This document shows positions 44,536 through 54,894 of a stretch of DNA of 64,000 nt, in pieces. Below the pieces are notes generated by a model. The model had not been told where the DNA came from. It was given only the letters and a program-made list of their open reading frames with translations, and did no database searches. The stretch spans positions 585,626-649,625 of the forward strand of contig JAHDVF020000861.1 of the NCBI GenBank assembly GCA_022606425.2, given 5' to 3'. Source of the DNA: Lepidostoma basale. Taxonomy: Eukaryota; Arthropoda; Insecta; Trichoptera; Lepidostomatidae. The first letter of the stretch is position 1. Every line of letters begins with the position of its first letter. The translations under genes were made by a program, and so were the position numbers.

Positions 44536-45822
44536 TTAGGTCCTTACAAATGAAATTGGCGTTTTGCCGTACTGGCAACTTTGATCTCAAATATCTTCTC
44601 TTTGGTTAGGAATTCCCAAATTCAAATTTATACAGCTATTTACTCAAGTATTTGTGTTTCGAAAATTATAATTCATTTGTTTTTTCCTCAATTGTTTTTT
44701 TTCTTTGCGTCACTCAGTTTACAAAATGGAAAACTTGAAATATCGCGTTATTTACGAGTACGAGTTCCACCGTGGCACCAGTGCTGCAGAAACGGCTCGA
44801 AGGATTAATGATGTGTATGGCGACGGTGCCGCAAAAGAAAACACAGTGCGTTTTTGGTTCCAACGTTTTCGTTCTGGAAATTTCGACCTGCAGAACAAGC
44901 CCCGTGGACGGCCGGAGACCAAAGTTGATAATGAAGAATTGAAGGCTATTGTGGAAGCGGATCCATCGCAAACCACGTCCGAGTTAGCTGCAGGCTGCGG
45001 TGTTAGTGATAAAACTGTTTTAATCCACTTAAAGCAAATTGGGAAGGTGAAAAAGCTTGAAAGGTGGGTACCTCACGAATTGAGTGAAGCAAATCAACAA
45101 ACGCGCGTTGACTGCTGCGTTGCATTACTCAACCGGCACAATAATGAAGGAATTTTGAATCGAATCATTACCTGTGATGAAAAGTGGATCCTGTATGATA
45201 ATCGGAAGCGCTCATCGCAAAGGCTGAACCTTGCCGAACCAGCCAAACCATACCCAAGCGAAAATTGACTCCAAAAAAGTAACTTGTGAGCGTTTGGTGG
45301 ACTCGTGCTGGTGTCGTTCACTACAGCTTTCTTAAATCTGGCCAGACGATTACGGCAGATGTCTATTGTCAGGAACTGCAAACCATGATGGAAAAGCTGG
45401 CTGCTAAACAACCGAGGCTGGTTAATCGCTCTAGGCCACTGCTGCTTCATGATAACGCTAGACCACACACTGCACAACAGGCGGCTACCAAATTAGAAGA
45501 GCTTCAATTGGAATGTCTAAGACATCCACCGTACTCTCCGGACCTTGCCCCAACAGATTACTATTTTTTTCGAAATTTGGATAACTTCTTGCAAGGGAAA
45601 AAATTCAACTCCGATGGGGCAGTCCAAACCGACTTCAAAGATTTGATTGATTCCCGTCCGAATGTTTTTTTTAGTAAAGGGATCGATGAACTACCTATGA
45701 GATGGCAAAAGTGCATAGATAGCAATGGTACATACTTTGATTAAATAAATATATTATATTTAAAAAAAATCAACTTTATGTTCCTCCCATACAAAACGCC
45801 AATTTCATATGTAAGGACCTAA
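44536..45822 (+). mobile_element. Mariner copy 3, full length
   Basis: A 1287-bp element with TTAGGTCCTTAC at the left and GTAAGGACCTAA at the right, bordered by TA (44534-44535 and 45823-45824). The terminal repeats are nearly identical over ~30 bp. It is inserted in a LINE-B copy. It is the youngest-looking of the three related copies. Confidence 0.95.
44726..45744 (+). pseudogene. Mariner transposase with two lesions
   Basis: ATG at 44726. The N-terminal HTH pair spans about residues 1-110. Catalytic Asp residues are in ITCDEKW, LLHDNARPH and DLAPTDYYFF; 34 residues separate the last two. The frame is open to about 45250, where one base is lost compared with copy 2 (ccatacccaagc). Just after it, TTA has become TAA (about 45281). 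The frame then stays open to TAA at 45742. A transposase about 340 residues long would be expected without these changes; as it stands it is inactive. Confidence 0.93.
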
Positions 45823-46324
45823 TATGAAGAAAAGGTAAGGCAGATGACTGCATCATGAATACAATTAAAAAAGGATCCCTGAGATGGTTTGGACATATGG
45901 AACGAATGGATGAGAGTAGAATGGTTAAAAAGTTGTACACAAGCAGCGTGAGTGGGAAAAGAAGCCGAGGAAGATCGAGGAAAACATGGTATGACCAAAT
46001 TAATCAATTACTAAAAGGCGGCCACATTCGAAGTCGGAATAATCGACTTGCGTGCATGGTACGATGTATGAATGTAGAGGAAGCCCAAAAGGTATGCCAG
46101 GACAGGCCATTGTGTCGATCTATCCTCTCTGCCTACCCCTCCGGGAAATGGCGTGATGGTTAGGTAGTTAGTTATTATAGTTTATGGATTTTTGTTTGCT
46201 GCTTTTTAACTTCTCATTATTTTTTTACTGAACGACACGTTTTTAGGTTTATTTTACATTTAGTTATGTTATTCCTACCGAGGGGACAAGTATCAACCGA
46301 TTATCGTTTAATTAAATAAATATT

Positions 46325-46470
46325 TTTGTAACACCTGATGATGTCAATATTGGTTGATGAAACAGCTGTCGTAAAGTAAAATTAATGTGATATAAAACAA
46401 AGTTTTTGCATTAACAATTATAAAATGTTAAAATATCATAGTGTTTCGGCCAAAACAATGGACTATTTAA
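46325..46470 (+). repeat. Family D hammerhead-bearing repeat
   Basis: CUGAUGA (46335-46341), U, stem II GUCAA/UUGAU-type (one G-U), GAAA (46359-46362), ACAGCUGU, C46370. The tail runs to tgtttcggccaaaacaatggactatt. All invariant core bases are present. Confidence 0.6.
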
Positions 46471-46699
46471 ATAAATATGTAACTTTGAATTAATTTACCA
46501 AATTTTGAACATTGCTGGTTTTATAATATCTATGAAATACATTTACCATATGTATAATTTTGTATGATCATTACACCTTCTATATGTAAAAATGAGTATA
46601 CAGTGTGTATAGTTAACCTTTTTTGCCGGCGAAGTGATGCACATTGCTTCTTATAACTTAAATATAATGAAAACAAAAAATGAATATATAATTTCTTTA

Positions 46700-46870
46700 T
46701 CATTATATATTTAGTGTGCTTTCACTTGTGTTTAACGTCGACCGGTTTCGGCAGCTTGCTAGCATTGACCAGAAAATGGCAGCAAGCTGCCGAAGCCGGT
46801 CGACGTTAAACATAAGTGGAAACACACTAATATATAATAATAAAGAAAACTTCGTTATGAATATCACAAA
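46700..46870. repeat. Family F palindrome
   Basis: Divergent arms around 46770. Minus strand: CUGCC-GAAACCGGUC-GACGUU. Plus strand: CAGAAAAU-GGCAG/CUGCC-GAAGCCGGUC. Arms run into acataagtggaaacacacta on each side. The core bases are partly mutated. Confidence 0.6.
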
Positions 46871-46874
46871 TGAA

Positions 46875-47070
46875 TATATTTAGTCGCGACAGCTGTTTCG
46901 CTAACCGATGTTAGCATCGTCAGGTCTTACAGTTAATAGCTGTCGCAACTAAATATAATCAGTTGTGATATTCATAACAAAAAAATCATTTAAACAGTTA
47001 ATATTGTTGAAATATCATAGTGTTTCCGACAAAACAAAGGATTATCTAATAAAAAATAAATTTTGTATCA
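46875..47070. repeat. Family D copy, minus arm intact
   Basis: Minus strand (about 46887-46926): CUGACGA, U, GCUAAC/GUUAGC around AUCG, GAAA, ACAGCUGU, C. The plus arm is a stub (tagctgtcgcaac) followed by the family tail to about 47045. Confidence 0.6.
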
Positions 47071-47494
47071 TTTTTTTTTTGTTTCCATTATTTAAAATGA
47101 ACTTCTACCAAGAAAGTAACTAAGTAACTTAGCTAAAATACATCTATAAATAAAAATGAGTTTAGATCTTCGGTATTCCCTTATAAATTTACGCATTGAT
47201 TTATAATTATTTTAATAAATAATAAAACACTTATTGGTCACACTATATCAATACAATCAAACGCATGCAGTATTGCAGTTGAATATACGATCAACTCACA
47301 CATATTATTTAAGTCTCACTATCGCTACATCTATAAGTTATCGAATAACGAAACAATTGTTTACCGGGTTTTAATCGTTCGAAAAGTAAGGGAAGCACCC
47401 CATAACTATTTATGTCGCACTCTCGCTTGTCAGATTTTGTCGGATATCAGTAGCTCTCGGTCATTCCTTCGTTTTTTTACAATGTGTATTAAAA

Positions 47495-47900
47495 ACTGAC
47501 ATTTCTCTCTTCCTCAACATTCATACATCGTGTCATGCACGCGCGTCGATTTCTCTGACTCCTCACATGGCCGACATTCAATATTTGATTTATTTCATCG
47601 TGCCACGTTTTCCTCGGTCTTCCTCTATTTCTGGTTCCATTTACATCATTAACATATAATTGTTTTACCATTCTTTCTTCATTCATTCTTTCCACGTGTC
47701 CAAACCATCTTAATGATCCTTTCATTATTTTGTTCATAACACCATCATTCGCACCGCATTCACTTGTTATATTTTCATTCGACGCTCTATCATACGCAGG
47801 GTATCTACACATTCGTCTAAGAGATCTAATTTCTACTGCATTTATTCTACTTTCATCCTTCTTTTGCCAGTTCCATGCTTCGCTTCCATACATAATGTGT
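47495..47900 (-). pseudogene. LINE-A fragment with long open frame
   Basis: Minus strand: IMYGSEAWNWQKKDESRINA, IRSLRRMCRYPAYDRASNEN, KGSLRWFGHVERMNEERMVK, QLYVNDVNGTRNRGRPRKTW, NVGHVRSQRNRRACMTRCMN. About 130 codons are open, ending just before the usual last 25 codons; the 3' tail is missing. Confidence 0.8.
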
Positions 47901-48549
47901 ATTATGTTAATTAAAATAATATAAACTAATAACAAGAGCACTTTAAGGCATAAATGCGCTGTTTTTTTTTATTATTATTATAATGTGATAAAACTGTGTA
48001 ATATTGTACTTTTTCCTCAATATTAAATAACATGTTTCGTTTTTTTGTATTCTACTCGCTCGATGCGGGGTATGCATAATTTTATTAGCAGTTTGTCATT
48101 TCGTCGTAACGAAACAAAATAAAAAGAAAAAAACATTTCAACAAAAAGGAAATGATCCTCAAACAAAGCTTTCGCGAGTTCAACAATCTTTACAAAACGG
48201 AGGGGTGTTTTAGTTCTCCCCGTACGTGCCGAGCTGAACATCCGCACACAGAATCTCCACCGTAATGTGGACACGAAGACCCTTTCTAATATAGTCGTGT
48301 TCCTAATAAAAACCATTTTGCTCCGGCTCTGTATGAAGCTTTGTTCTTTGTCTGGACTTGTTGGATTTCCTTGTTTATACACGGACCATTGTTTCGCAGA
48401 ATCCAGCTTTTGTTTCATTATAACACACATTATACATCCCACACTAGGGCGCACACTTGCTGGTGTTTTGTTAATATGGACGGTGATCTTGCAAAATTAT
48501 CGAAGCCCACCCATCACCTACTCCCGCCATTAAACAAGTATATTCATTG

Positions 48550-48812
48550 TTATTTGTTTTACTTATAAAATTAAACCGATGCAGATTACTGCAAGTTTGG
48601 TGACGTTGCATTATTTTATTATTATCCTTTATTTACGACCTTCGTGGCCGCGTGGTAAATGCTTTGGCTGCCAGACCGAAGGCCCCGGGTTTGATTCCCG
48701 GCGATGGTAGTGCGAATGTCACACTGACTTTGGTCTGGTATAGAATTCACGTGACAATAAAATGGCGATAGATTGGCTACCTATCACATGTCACGAGAAT
48801 CAATATGATAGC
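48550..48812 (+). repeat. SINE-1 copy 4 with shared upstream flank
   Basis: The tRNA-like head with B-box GGGTTTGATTCCC (48688-48700) and full body are at 48635-48812. The 85 bp before it (ttgttttacttataaaattaaaccgatg on) match 5745-5842, so the mobile unit or duplicated block is longer than the SINE. Confidence 0.75.
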
Positions 48813-48816
48813 TTAT

Positions 48817-49735
48817 TCGAGGGTTTTCCTTAAAATAAGTTTCCCTGTTTGCCACAGGCGCGCGGATCGCTGTTACGTGCGATCCGGCAACACTGGATCG
48901 TAGCTTGGTCTTCCTCCTCCACATCCCCACCCAGGCGAACTCGCTGTGACGCTCAGTGTCGGTTTGGCAGCCGTAAAGAATGGAGCTCCCGATCGCATCG
49001 CCCGCGAGGTGTGAAGTACGCTCCGTGATTCGTTTTTTGTGTGCTAAAGGCCATTCGGCGACGGAAATTCATTCTCAACCGACAGAAGTGCATCGAAAAA
49101 CATGCATGAGTGTTCATATGGTGCGCAAGTAGTGCAAAGAATTCAAAGAAGGGCGCACAGACGTTCATGACGAACAGCGGTCCGGACGGCCATCGGTCAG
49201 TGACGAAACGATTGCGAATGTGGAAGCGGCAATGCTGGCAGATTGAAGACTGACGGTTCGGGAGCTTAGCGAGATGATCCCAGATATCAGCAAGACAACT
49301 ATAGACAAGATCCTAACAGAACATTTAGGTTATTCTAAGGTTTGTGCAAGGTGGGTGCCCAGGATGCTTACGGGGGATCTTATCTTAATATACTTATGGG
49401 AGATCGTCCTGCACCCACCATATAGTCCGGACTTGGCCCCGAGCGACTACCATATCTTCTCTGATTTGAAGAAACACCTCGGTGGAACGTATTTTGCAAA
49501 CGAAGAGGAGCTGAAAGAAGAGGTTCTGAGCTACCGTCATGGCCTGGCGGGAGGCTTCTATGACCAGGGAATTAAAAAGATGGTGACCCGGATGAAAAAG
49601 TGCATGGAAGTCAACGGAGACTATGTTGAAAAATAGATGAAAGTCTAAGCTTTCCAATGATGTATTGCTCGTTGTAAATAAAAATGGTTTTCATTGTAAA
49701 AAAAATAAGGAAACTAATTTTACGGACAACCCTCG
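48817..49735 (+). pseudogene. Third mariner type with large internal deletion
   Basis: Inverted ends CGAGGGTTTTCCTTAAAATA (48819) and the mirror at 49708-49733. Plus-strand coding: EVRSVIRFLCAKGHSATEIH, CKEFKEGRTDVHDEQRSGRP, LTVRELSEMIPDISKTTIDK, ARWVPRML, then a jump to PPYSPDLAPSDYHIFSDLKK and MKKCMEVNGDYVEK with stop at 49636. The HTH region and the third catalytic Asp (APSD) remain. The part with the first two catalytic Asp is deleted (about 49370-49400). Two stops occur in the first half. Confidence 0.85.
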
Positions 49736-49854
49736 TATATACATTTTGGCTCGCGCTGTAATGATGTAATAAGCGATTAAAAAATGATAATAATAAAATG
49801 GAACATCATCAACTTTAGTGATATTTAGTTCCTATAATTATTTTGTGTGGATAC

Positions 49855-50015
49855 GCTGTGTATGAACAAAATAATGAAAGGATCATTAAGATGGTTTGGA
49901 CACATGGAAAGAATGAATGAAGAAAGAATGGTAAAAAAGTATATGTTAACCATGTAAATGGAACTAGAAATAGAGAAAGACCGAGAAAAACGTGTCACGA
50001 TCAAATAAATCAATT
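49855..50015 (+). pseudogene. LINE-A internal fragment
   Basis: Plus strand: MNKIMKGSLRWFGHMERMNE, ERMVKKYMLTM (shifted), RNRERPRKTCHDQINQL. It has neither the 5' part nor the 3' end. Confidence 0.7.
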
Positions 50016-50034
50016 AATAATAAATAAATAGAAA

Positions 50035-50205
50035 AAACTAACCAACCATCACGCCGTCTCCCCGAAAGGGTAGGCAGAAAGAATGGACTGTCACACTTTA
50101 ACCGATGCGGCACTCCATCCTTCTCTTTTCGCCACCGCAAGAGACGCGGTGTGATGGGTTGCGAACCTCATTGCTACTAATAGGCATCTCCCGTGCACAG
50201 TTAGA
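50035..50205 (-). repeat. SINE-2 copy
   Basis: Minus-strand SINE-2: LINE-A-like tail at 50035-50100 (ctaaccaaccatcacgccgtctcc) and the head gaggttcgcaaccc at about 50155-50170. Confidence 0.75.
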
Positions 50206-50701
50206 AACTAAAACGTCCACAAAATATTTCTAAAATAAATACAATGATATCAAATAAAATAAAAATAATTTAGCACATAATGTTCTTTTAGATGCTGCGC
50301 TTGTTGACAGCTGGACGAAAAGTATTGTAGAAACATATAAATCTCATTAACATGTATTTAGTTTTTTTTTTGTCAATTAATAATAATGGATAAAATACAT
50401 TTTTCCGTCTAATCGATTTCTTTTGCTCAATTTTACTTCCCGTCCACCTCCTATTACCTAGAATGTAGGGAAATACAGCGAATGTTTGTTGACGCCACAA
50501 TGGAAATTAAACTAATCGCGATGGGCGCTATCTTCATTGAGGAACCTTTTGCACTAATTTCTAATTTTCCAAGCCGATGCTTCACAATAATTTATTTTCA
50601 ACTTCCTCTCTTTACGCACAGAGAAAACACATTCACCAATTAACCCCCCTTAACGGTGACAATTAAGTTAATGATTGTTACTGTTAAAATTTAAAACACT
50701 G

Positions 50702-50775
50702 TTATCGGGTGGTGGTCTAGGGGATAGAATGCTTGACTCCTGATCCAGGGGACTTGGGTTCAAGCCTGGACACGA
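50702..50775 (+). tRNA. tRNA-Arg(CCT)-like sequence, probably pseudogene or SINE head
   Basis: A-box-like TGGTCTAGGGGATA, an anticodon arm with loop CTCCTGA (anticodon CCT), and T-arm GGGTTCAAGCC. The acceptor stem ends (gggtggt / acacgacc) do not pair well and a mismatch sits in the anticodon stem. It is therefore more likely a tRNA pseudogene or the start of a SINE than a working tRNA. Confidence 0.45.
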
Positions 50776-50879
50776 CCAGATTCCTTCTTCATAATAATGA
50801 GCTATTTTCTGCTCACATTGAAGATTGTAATAATAAATTCTAATATCATTGATTTAAAATCCTTGGTATTAGTCATTTA

Positions 50880-51345
50880 AAAAAAATAATATCACAATTT
50901 CTTTTTGTTCACTGAGAGTGTCGCGACAGCTGTTTCGCCAACCGATGTTGCATCATCATTTTTGCCATATAAATAGTAAGTCTTTTCATTTGTTACTTTA
51001 GTTTATAGTAACACCTGATGATGCCAACATCGGTTGGCGAAACAGCTGTCGCGACACTCAGTGAATAAAAAGAAATTGTGATATTATAAAAAGGTTTAAA
51101 TTTTAACAGTAATAATGTTGAAGTATCATAGTGTTTCGGCCAAAACAATGGACTATTCTGTTATAAATATTGTCACTTAATTGGTATCTTTAGTTGTTTG
51201 TAACCACTAATGATGCTAACATCAGTTGGCGAAACAGCTATCGCGACAAATAATAATAATTGTGATATCATAACAATATTTATAAATTTTAACAGTTAAT
51301 AATGCTGAAGTATAGTGTTTCGGCAAAAACAATGGACTATTGGAA
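50880..51345. repeat. Family D palindrome plus direct tandem unit
   Basis: The minus arm (50920-50960) lacks C3. Plus arm 1 has CUGAUGA (51015-51021), U, GCCAAC/GUUGGC (51023-51028/51033-51038) around AUCG, GAAA (51039-51042), ACAGCUGU (51042-51049) and C51050. Plus unit 2 has CUAAUGA (51207-51213) with GCUAAC/GUUGGC and GAAA (51231-51234). Units 1 and 2 are direct repeats with a 192-bp period, each ending near ttcggccaaaacaatggactatt. Confidence 0.7.
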
Positions 51346-51364
51346 TTACCACTGAATATATAGA

Positions 51365-51785
51365 TGCTGCGAGACATTGTACCTATCCGAAAGAGATAAA
51401 CGGAGACTAGAGGCTTTTGAGATGTGGTCCTATAGAGGACTATTAGGAATTTCCTGGAGAGACCACATTACAAATGAGGAGGTTCTCCAAAGAATTGAAG
51501 GAGGAAGGCACCTGCTCAGGACCTTGTCCGAAAGGCGTGCAAGATGGATCGGCCATGTAATACGACAAGAAGGCCTCTCGCATGCCATAATAGAGGGTAT
51601 GACCGAGGGGACAAACTCTAGGGGACGCCCACGCCGAGAGTACCTGGAAGGACCCGTTGGTGGACGTGCGCTGCTCATAATATGCAGATTTCAAAAGAGC
51701 CGCACAAGACAGGGAAGAATGGAAGAGAATAATAGAGGAAATTGCTGCAAACCAATCCCAAGATTGAAACCAAAGAGAGAGATGT
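51365..51785 (+). pseudogene. Non-LTR reverse transcriptase C-terminus (type H)
   Basis: Frame with DKRRLEAFEMWSYRGLLGIS, WRDHITNEEVLQRIEGGRHL, RRARWIGHVIRQEGLSHAII and SRGRPRREYLE. The layout matches LINE-C (LEAFEMWxxRRxLxIPWxDxxTNxEVLxR), but the sequence is a different family. A frameshift after 51650 alters the end. Confidence 0.75.
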
Positions 51786-51924
51786 AGATGTATAATGAAA
51801 CATTGTGTGTACCAGCATTATAAATATATCCCAGATGTGTGTTGTAAGAAGAGATGTGTATCATTGATTTACCGTGTGTTGATTTTATGCTGAGCCCGCT
51901 TAATTTATATATCGCTTTCGTTTT

Positions 51925-52170
51925 AATGAATTGAAACGTTCGCACCTAACGCCGGATCCGGAGCGGGCAAGTCGCCTGTGCCCTGTCTGGTACGAGTATA
52001 TATTATCTGTGCTCCGTGAAAATTCCACGATTTGTACGAAAGGCGGTGCACCGCTGGACCTGTGCCAAAGTGGAGTGAGAACGGCGACCAAAGCAAACAG
52101 GACGTGCCCATCAGCGTGCTGGGCAGTCAAATGGGCGCGCAACGTAGAACTGATGCCACTAAATTGAACG
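51925..52170. other. GC-rich block, unrecognised
   Basis: Open on both strands for 60-80 codons without a recognised domain. GC-rich compared with its AT-rich flanks. It may be the 5' part of a retroelement or single-copy DNA. Confidence 0.3.
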
Positions 52171-52324
52171 CATATATCAATGTTTGATTTTAAAATTGTG
52201 ACGTTTTTTGCTTTTATGTCTTTCCGAGATTATCGAATGTTATTTTTACCTGGCTAAATGTTGTTGGTAAAACCAGTCAAAAGTAATTCAAGAATGTCAA
52301 CTTTTTATTTTTCTTCCTCTTAAT

Positions 52325-52522
52325 TTAGAACAACAACATAGCAATTCCAGTCAGAGCCAATAAAGCATGTTTCTATGATCGTGCTTTCAGCGTTGCGGGT
52401 CCGTTGGCGTGGAATAGCCTCCATGTTAGTATTAAGTATGAGGATAGTGACGTTAAATTTAGGAAACTTCTAAAGACTGCACTGTTTGGTCAGTCATTTC
52501 CTAGTGCGCCCTTGGAGTAATT
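52325..52522 (+). pseudogene. Non-LTR reverse transcriptase C-terminus (type F)
   Basis: Plus strand: IAIPVRANKACFYDRAFSVA, GPLAWNSLHVSIKYEDSDVK, FRKLLKTALFGQSFPSAPLE and a stop. The same AFSVAGPxxWNSL...F+KLLKT signature as 35.3-35.6 kb (minus) but a different copy. Confidence 0.75.
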
Positions 52523-52574
52523 GATTTTACAAAACGGTCCACTTAAAATACAAGTCATCAGAATAATAATAATA

Positions 52575-52985
52575 ATAATAATAATTTAGGTCGTATGACC
52601 TGTCCTGGCGTCATGGACCGAGTGGCAAGTTGAAATGGCAATAGGCTGGACACTTGGCTAGACAGGGTGGCAACAGAGGGGCACCCAGGATACTCAGTAG
52701 GAGACCATCGGCAAATAGGCGAAGTGTCGGAGGCCACTGATGAGATGGACCGATGATATTGTCAAAAGGGTTGGAATATCTTGGATACAAAGGGGGCAGG
52801 ATAGAGACGAGTGGAGGAAATTGGAAGAGACCTATATCCAGCAGTGGAGGGAAGAACGCTAGCAAAGCAGAAGAAGAAGAAGAAGACCTGTCCTTGGATG
52901 ATGATGTTCAGCCATCTCTCCCATCTTTTTGGCGGCCTTCCTGGTAATCTCTTGCTGCTTGGGTTTCCATCTTAAATAATTTTTG
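52575..52985 (-). repeat. LINE 3' end (type G) carrying an insertion
   Basis: The (taa)n run at 52563-52584 and ggtcgtatgacctgtcc, then after the insertion ttggatgatgatgttcagcc and atctctcccatctttttggc, resemble the minus-strand LINE end at 35.93-36.03 kb. The minus-strand frame reads PKRWERWLNIIIQG. Confidence 0.55.
52607..52884 (+). pseudogene. LINE insertion with 10-bp duplication
   Basis: A 278-bp insertion bordered by GACCTGTCCT (52597-52606 and 52885-52894). Plus-strand coding (frame-shifted) contains TDEMDR/RWTDDIVKRVG-like and EWRKLEETYIQQWRE blocks and ends in (AGA)n. This is another LINE C-terminus of the 'YIQQW' kind. Confidence 0.75.
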
Positions 52986-53084
52986 CAATTCTTGTATTCT
53001 GCATTCATAAATGTGTTGAAAAAAAAGCGTTTTTTTAATGTCTTGGTATTCTTAAAAATATTAATGTTAAATAGTCCATCGTTT

Positions 53085-53172
53085 TGAAACCGAAACCGAA
53101 ATGATACTTCAACATTAACTGTTAAATTTATGACAGCTTTTTTGCCAACCGATGTCGGCATTATCGGCTGCT
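53085..53172 (-). repeat. Family D copy, worn
   Basis: Minus strand: cgataatgccgacatcggttggcaaaaaagctgtc. Stem II (GCCGAC/GUUGGC) still pairs, but CUGA and GAAA are changed. Confidence 0.5.
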
Positions 53173-53489
53173 ACAATCAACCAAAGATACAAATTGAAAG
53201 AATGACTATTTATGTAAAAATACGTTTGTGATGTTTGGTGTTTGTTGAACTTTCTTGGTAGAAGTTCATTGTAAATAATATAAAAATATTTAATTTTTTC
53301 AGTGATGTTTTCGTCTAGGGGGATTGTTTGGTCGGCTACGATAGTTTTGTAGCTCCATAACACGCTGTCCAGACGGGTTGGTATGGGAGTTTTTTTTCTT
53401 TTCTGGAACTCTTTCAATAAATGCGCGCGACAGCGATTTAATCCTGCGCATGCCTTACGGTTATACCGCCGGTTTTTTAAATAGATAAT

Positions 53490-53645
53490 TCTTTTATACT
53501 ATATATTTAGTTTAATTCCACTTGATTATATGGCTTCGACTGGTTTCGGCAGCTCGGTGATATCTTCTGGTCATCGTCGAGTTGACGTAACCGGTCGAAG
53601 CCATAAAATAAAGTGGAGTTAAACTTAAATGTATATAAAAATGAT
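53490..53645. repeat. Family F palindrome, worn
   Basis: Minus arm: CCAGAAGAUAUCACCGAGCUGCC then GAAACCAGUCGAAGCC (written in two parts). Plus arm: aaccggtcgaagccataaaataaagtggag. Stem II of the minus arm is disrupted. Confidence 0.5.
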
Positions 53646-53944
53646 TTTTTTTAAATGTTTTCAATATTTAGTATTCTTAACTGGCATTAAAAACATTGGC
53701 GAGCTATTTCGAGCTGCCAGGGTCAGATATGCTTATTCTCAGGTGATAGTCAACGTCGGTGCGTCTGACATCTGACGTGGTGCCGGTAGTAGAAAAGTAG
53801 AATTTGTTTGGATGTCAACTATCTCATTAGTAGTATAACATATTTGTTTGTTTGATCGAGAAGCGGATGGAGATGGTCTTTATTCAAAGGGTACGGGAAT
53901 AGTGTGAAGAAGAAAAATATAACTAATGATTAAATATTTATAAT

Positions 53945-54492
53945 TGATTAGAACAGGTCAGGACCTTCAATTATCTAGGCATAGACCTGGTGGGGGGAAC
54001 TGATCTGCGGGAAGAAATACTAGCCCAAGTAAACAAGGCAGCTGCAATCTCTGGCGCTCTAAAATCCACAGTATTGAAAAACAAAGACATGGCCATTAAG
54101 AGTAAGATATGAATCTATAAAGCATGCGTAAGACCAATAATAACATATGGCGTCGAAGCAAGGGCAGACATAGTAAGGACCAAACAAGTTTTAAGGACTT
54201 TCGAAATGAAAACGCTGAGGACGATTAAAGGCAAGACACTGAGAGATCGCGTGAGGGACACCAGAATTAAACCACCGAGCAGACAGCGAAAAGGGGACTG
54301 TTATGGTCATATTCAAAGAATGGACACAACCAGACTCCCCTATTTTGCATTGCATAATCAGCTTCATGGGACTCGGCCTCGTGGAAGACCTCCTAAAAGA
54401 TGGAAGGACAGCTGGGAGTCTACCTCACAGGAGGAGCAACACTCGGGAGAACATACCATATAGGTCTACAACAAGGAAGAAGAAGAAGATGA
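53945..54492 (+). pseudogene. LINE-D reverse transcriptase fragment, longest copy
   Basis: Plus strand: VRTFNYLGIDLVGGTDLREE, ILAQVNKAAAISGALKSTVL, KNKDMAIKSK, a TGA stop, IYKACVRPIITYGVEARADI, TLRTIKGKTLRDRVRDTRIK, a deletion, RKGDCYGHIQRMDTTRLPYF, GTRPRGRPPKRWKDSWESTS and an (AAG)n tail. It starts in the thumb region after the reverse transcriptase palm. Confidence 0.8.
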
Positions 54493-54894
54493 TTAGTAAT
54501 CCTTCATCCTATTCCTTACTATAAATAACATTGAAATGTGCGCTCTGACACATGAGTAAACACTTGCGATTTCAGTGATCTGTTTTTTAATAGTGTTTCA
54601 TCTATCTCGGACCAAACTAATTGTAGTACAGGGCATGTTCTGTTATTTTCTTTCGGCAGCAAGAGTAAGAGGTATAATATTCGCGAGTTTCCCCGTTTAC
54701 TCGCTCCACGAAATAAAACAAACATTTTCGTCTTGTACGACGCAGCGCCGAGCAACGATCACGATGTAAAAACTTCTTGCATTCTCCGAACTATTGACTC
54801 AGCGCTTTCCACTTCGCTGAAACAAAAACATTGTTCTCGTTTTCTGAACATTTTCGTTGAATTTTCTTTTAATATAACGGAATTTTCTTTTAAT

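Larger units (their letters stand above)
44340..46168 (+). pseudogene. LINE-B fragment split by a mariner
   Basis: Plus strand before the break: MAVHNGFLVPTLMYGSEAWS, RINALEMRSLRRMYGKTLYN, RIPNDEI. After it: ADDCIMNTIKKGSLRWFGHM, ERMDESRMVKKLYTSSVSGK, RSRGRSRKTWYDQINQLLKG, RCMNVEEAQKVCQDRPLCRS, SAYPSGKW, then the tail. The mariner (44536-45822) sits at the TA between the two parts. A frame error near 46150 changes the end. Confidence 0.85.

Noticed and set aside
50702..50775. Functional tRNA gene
   Set aside because: Acceptor-stem bases do not pair and the anticodon stem has a mismatch. It is listed only as tRNA-like.
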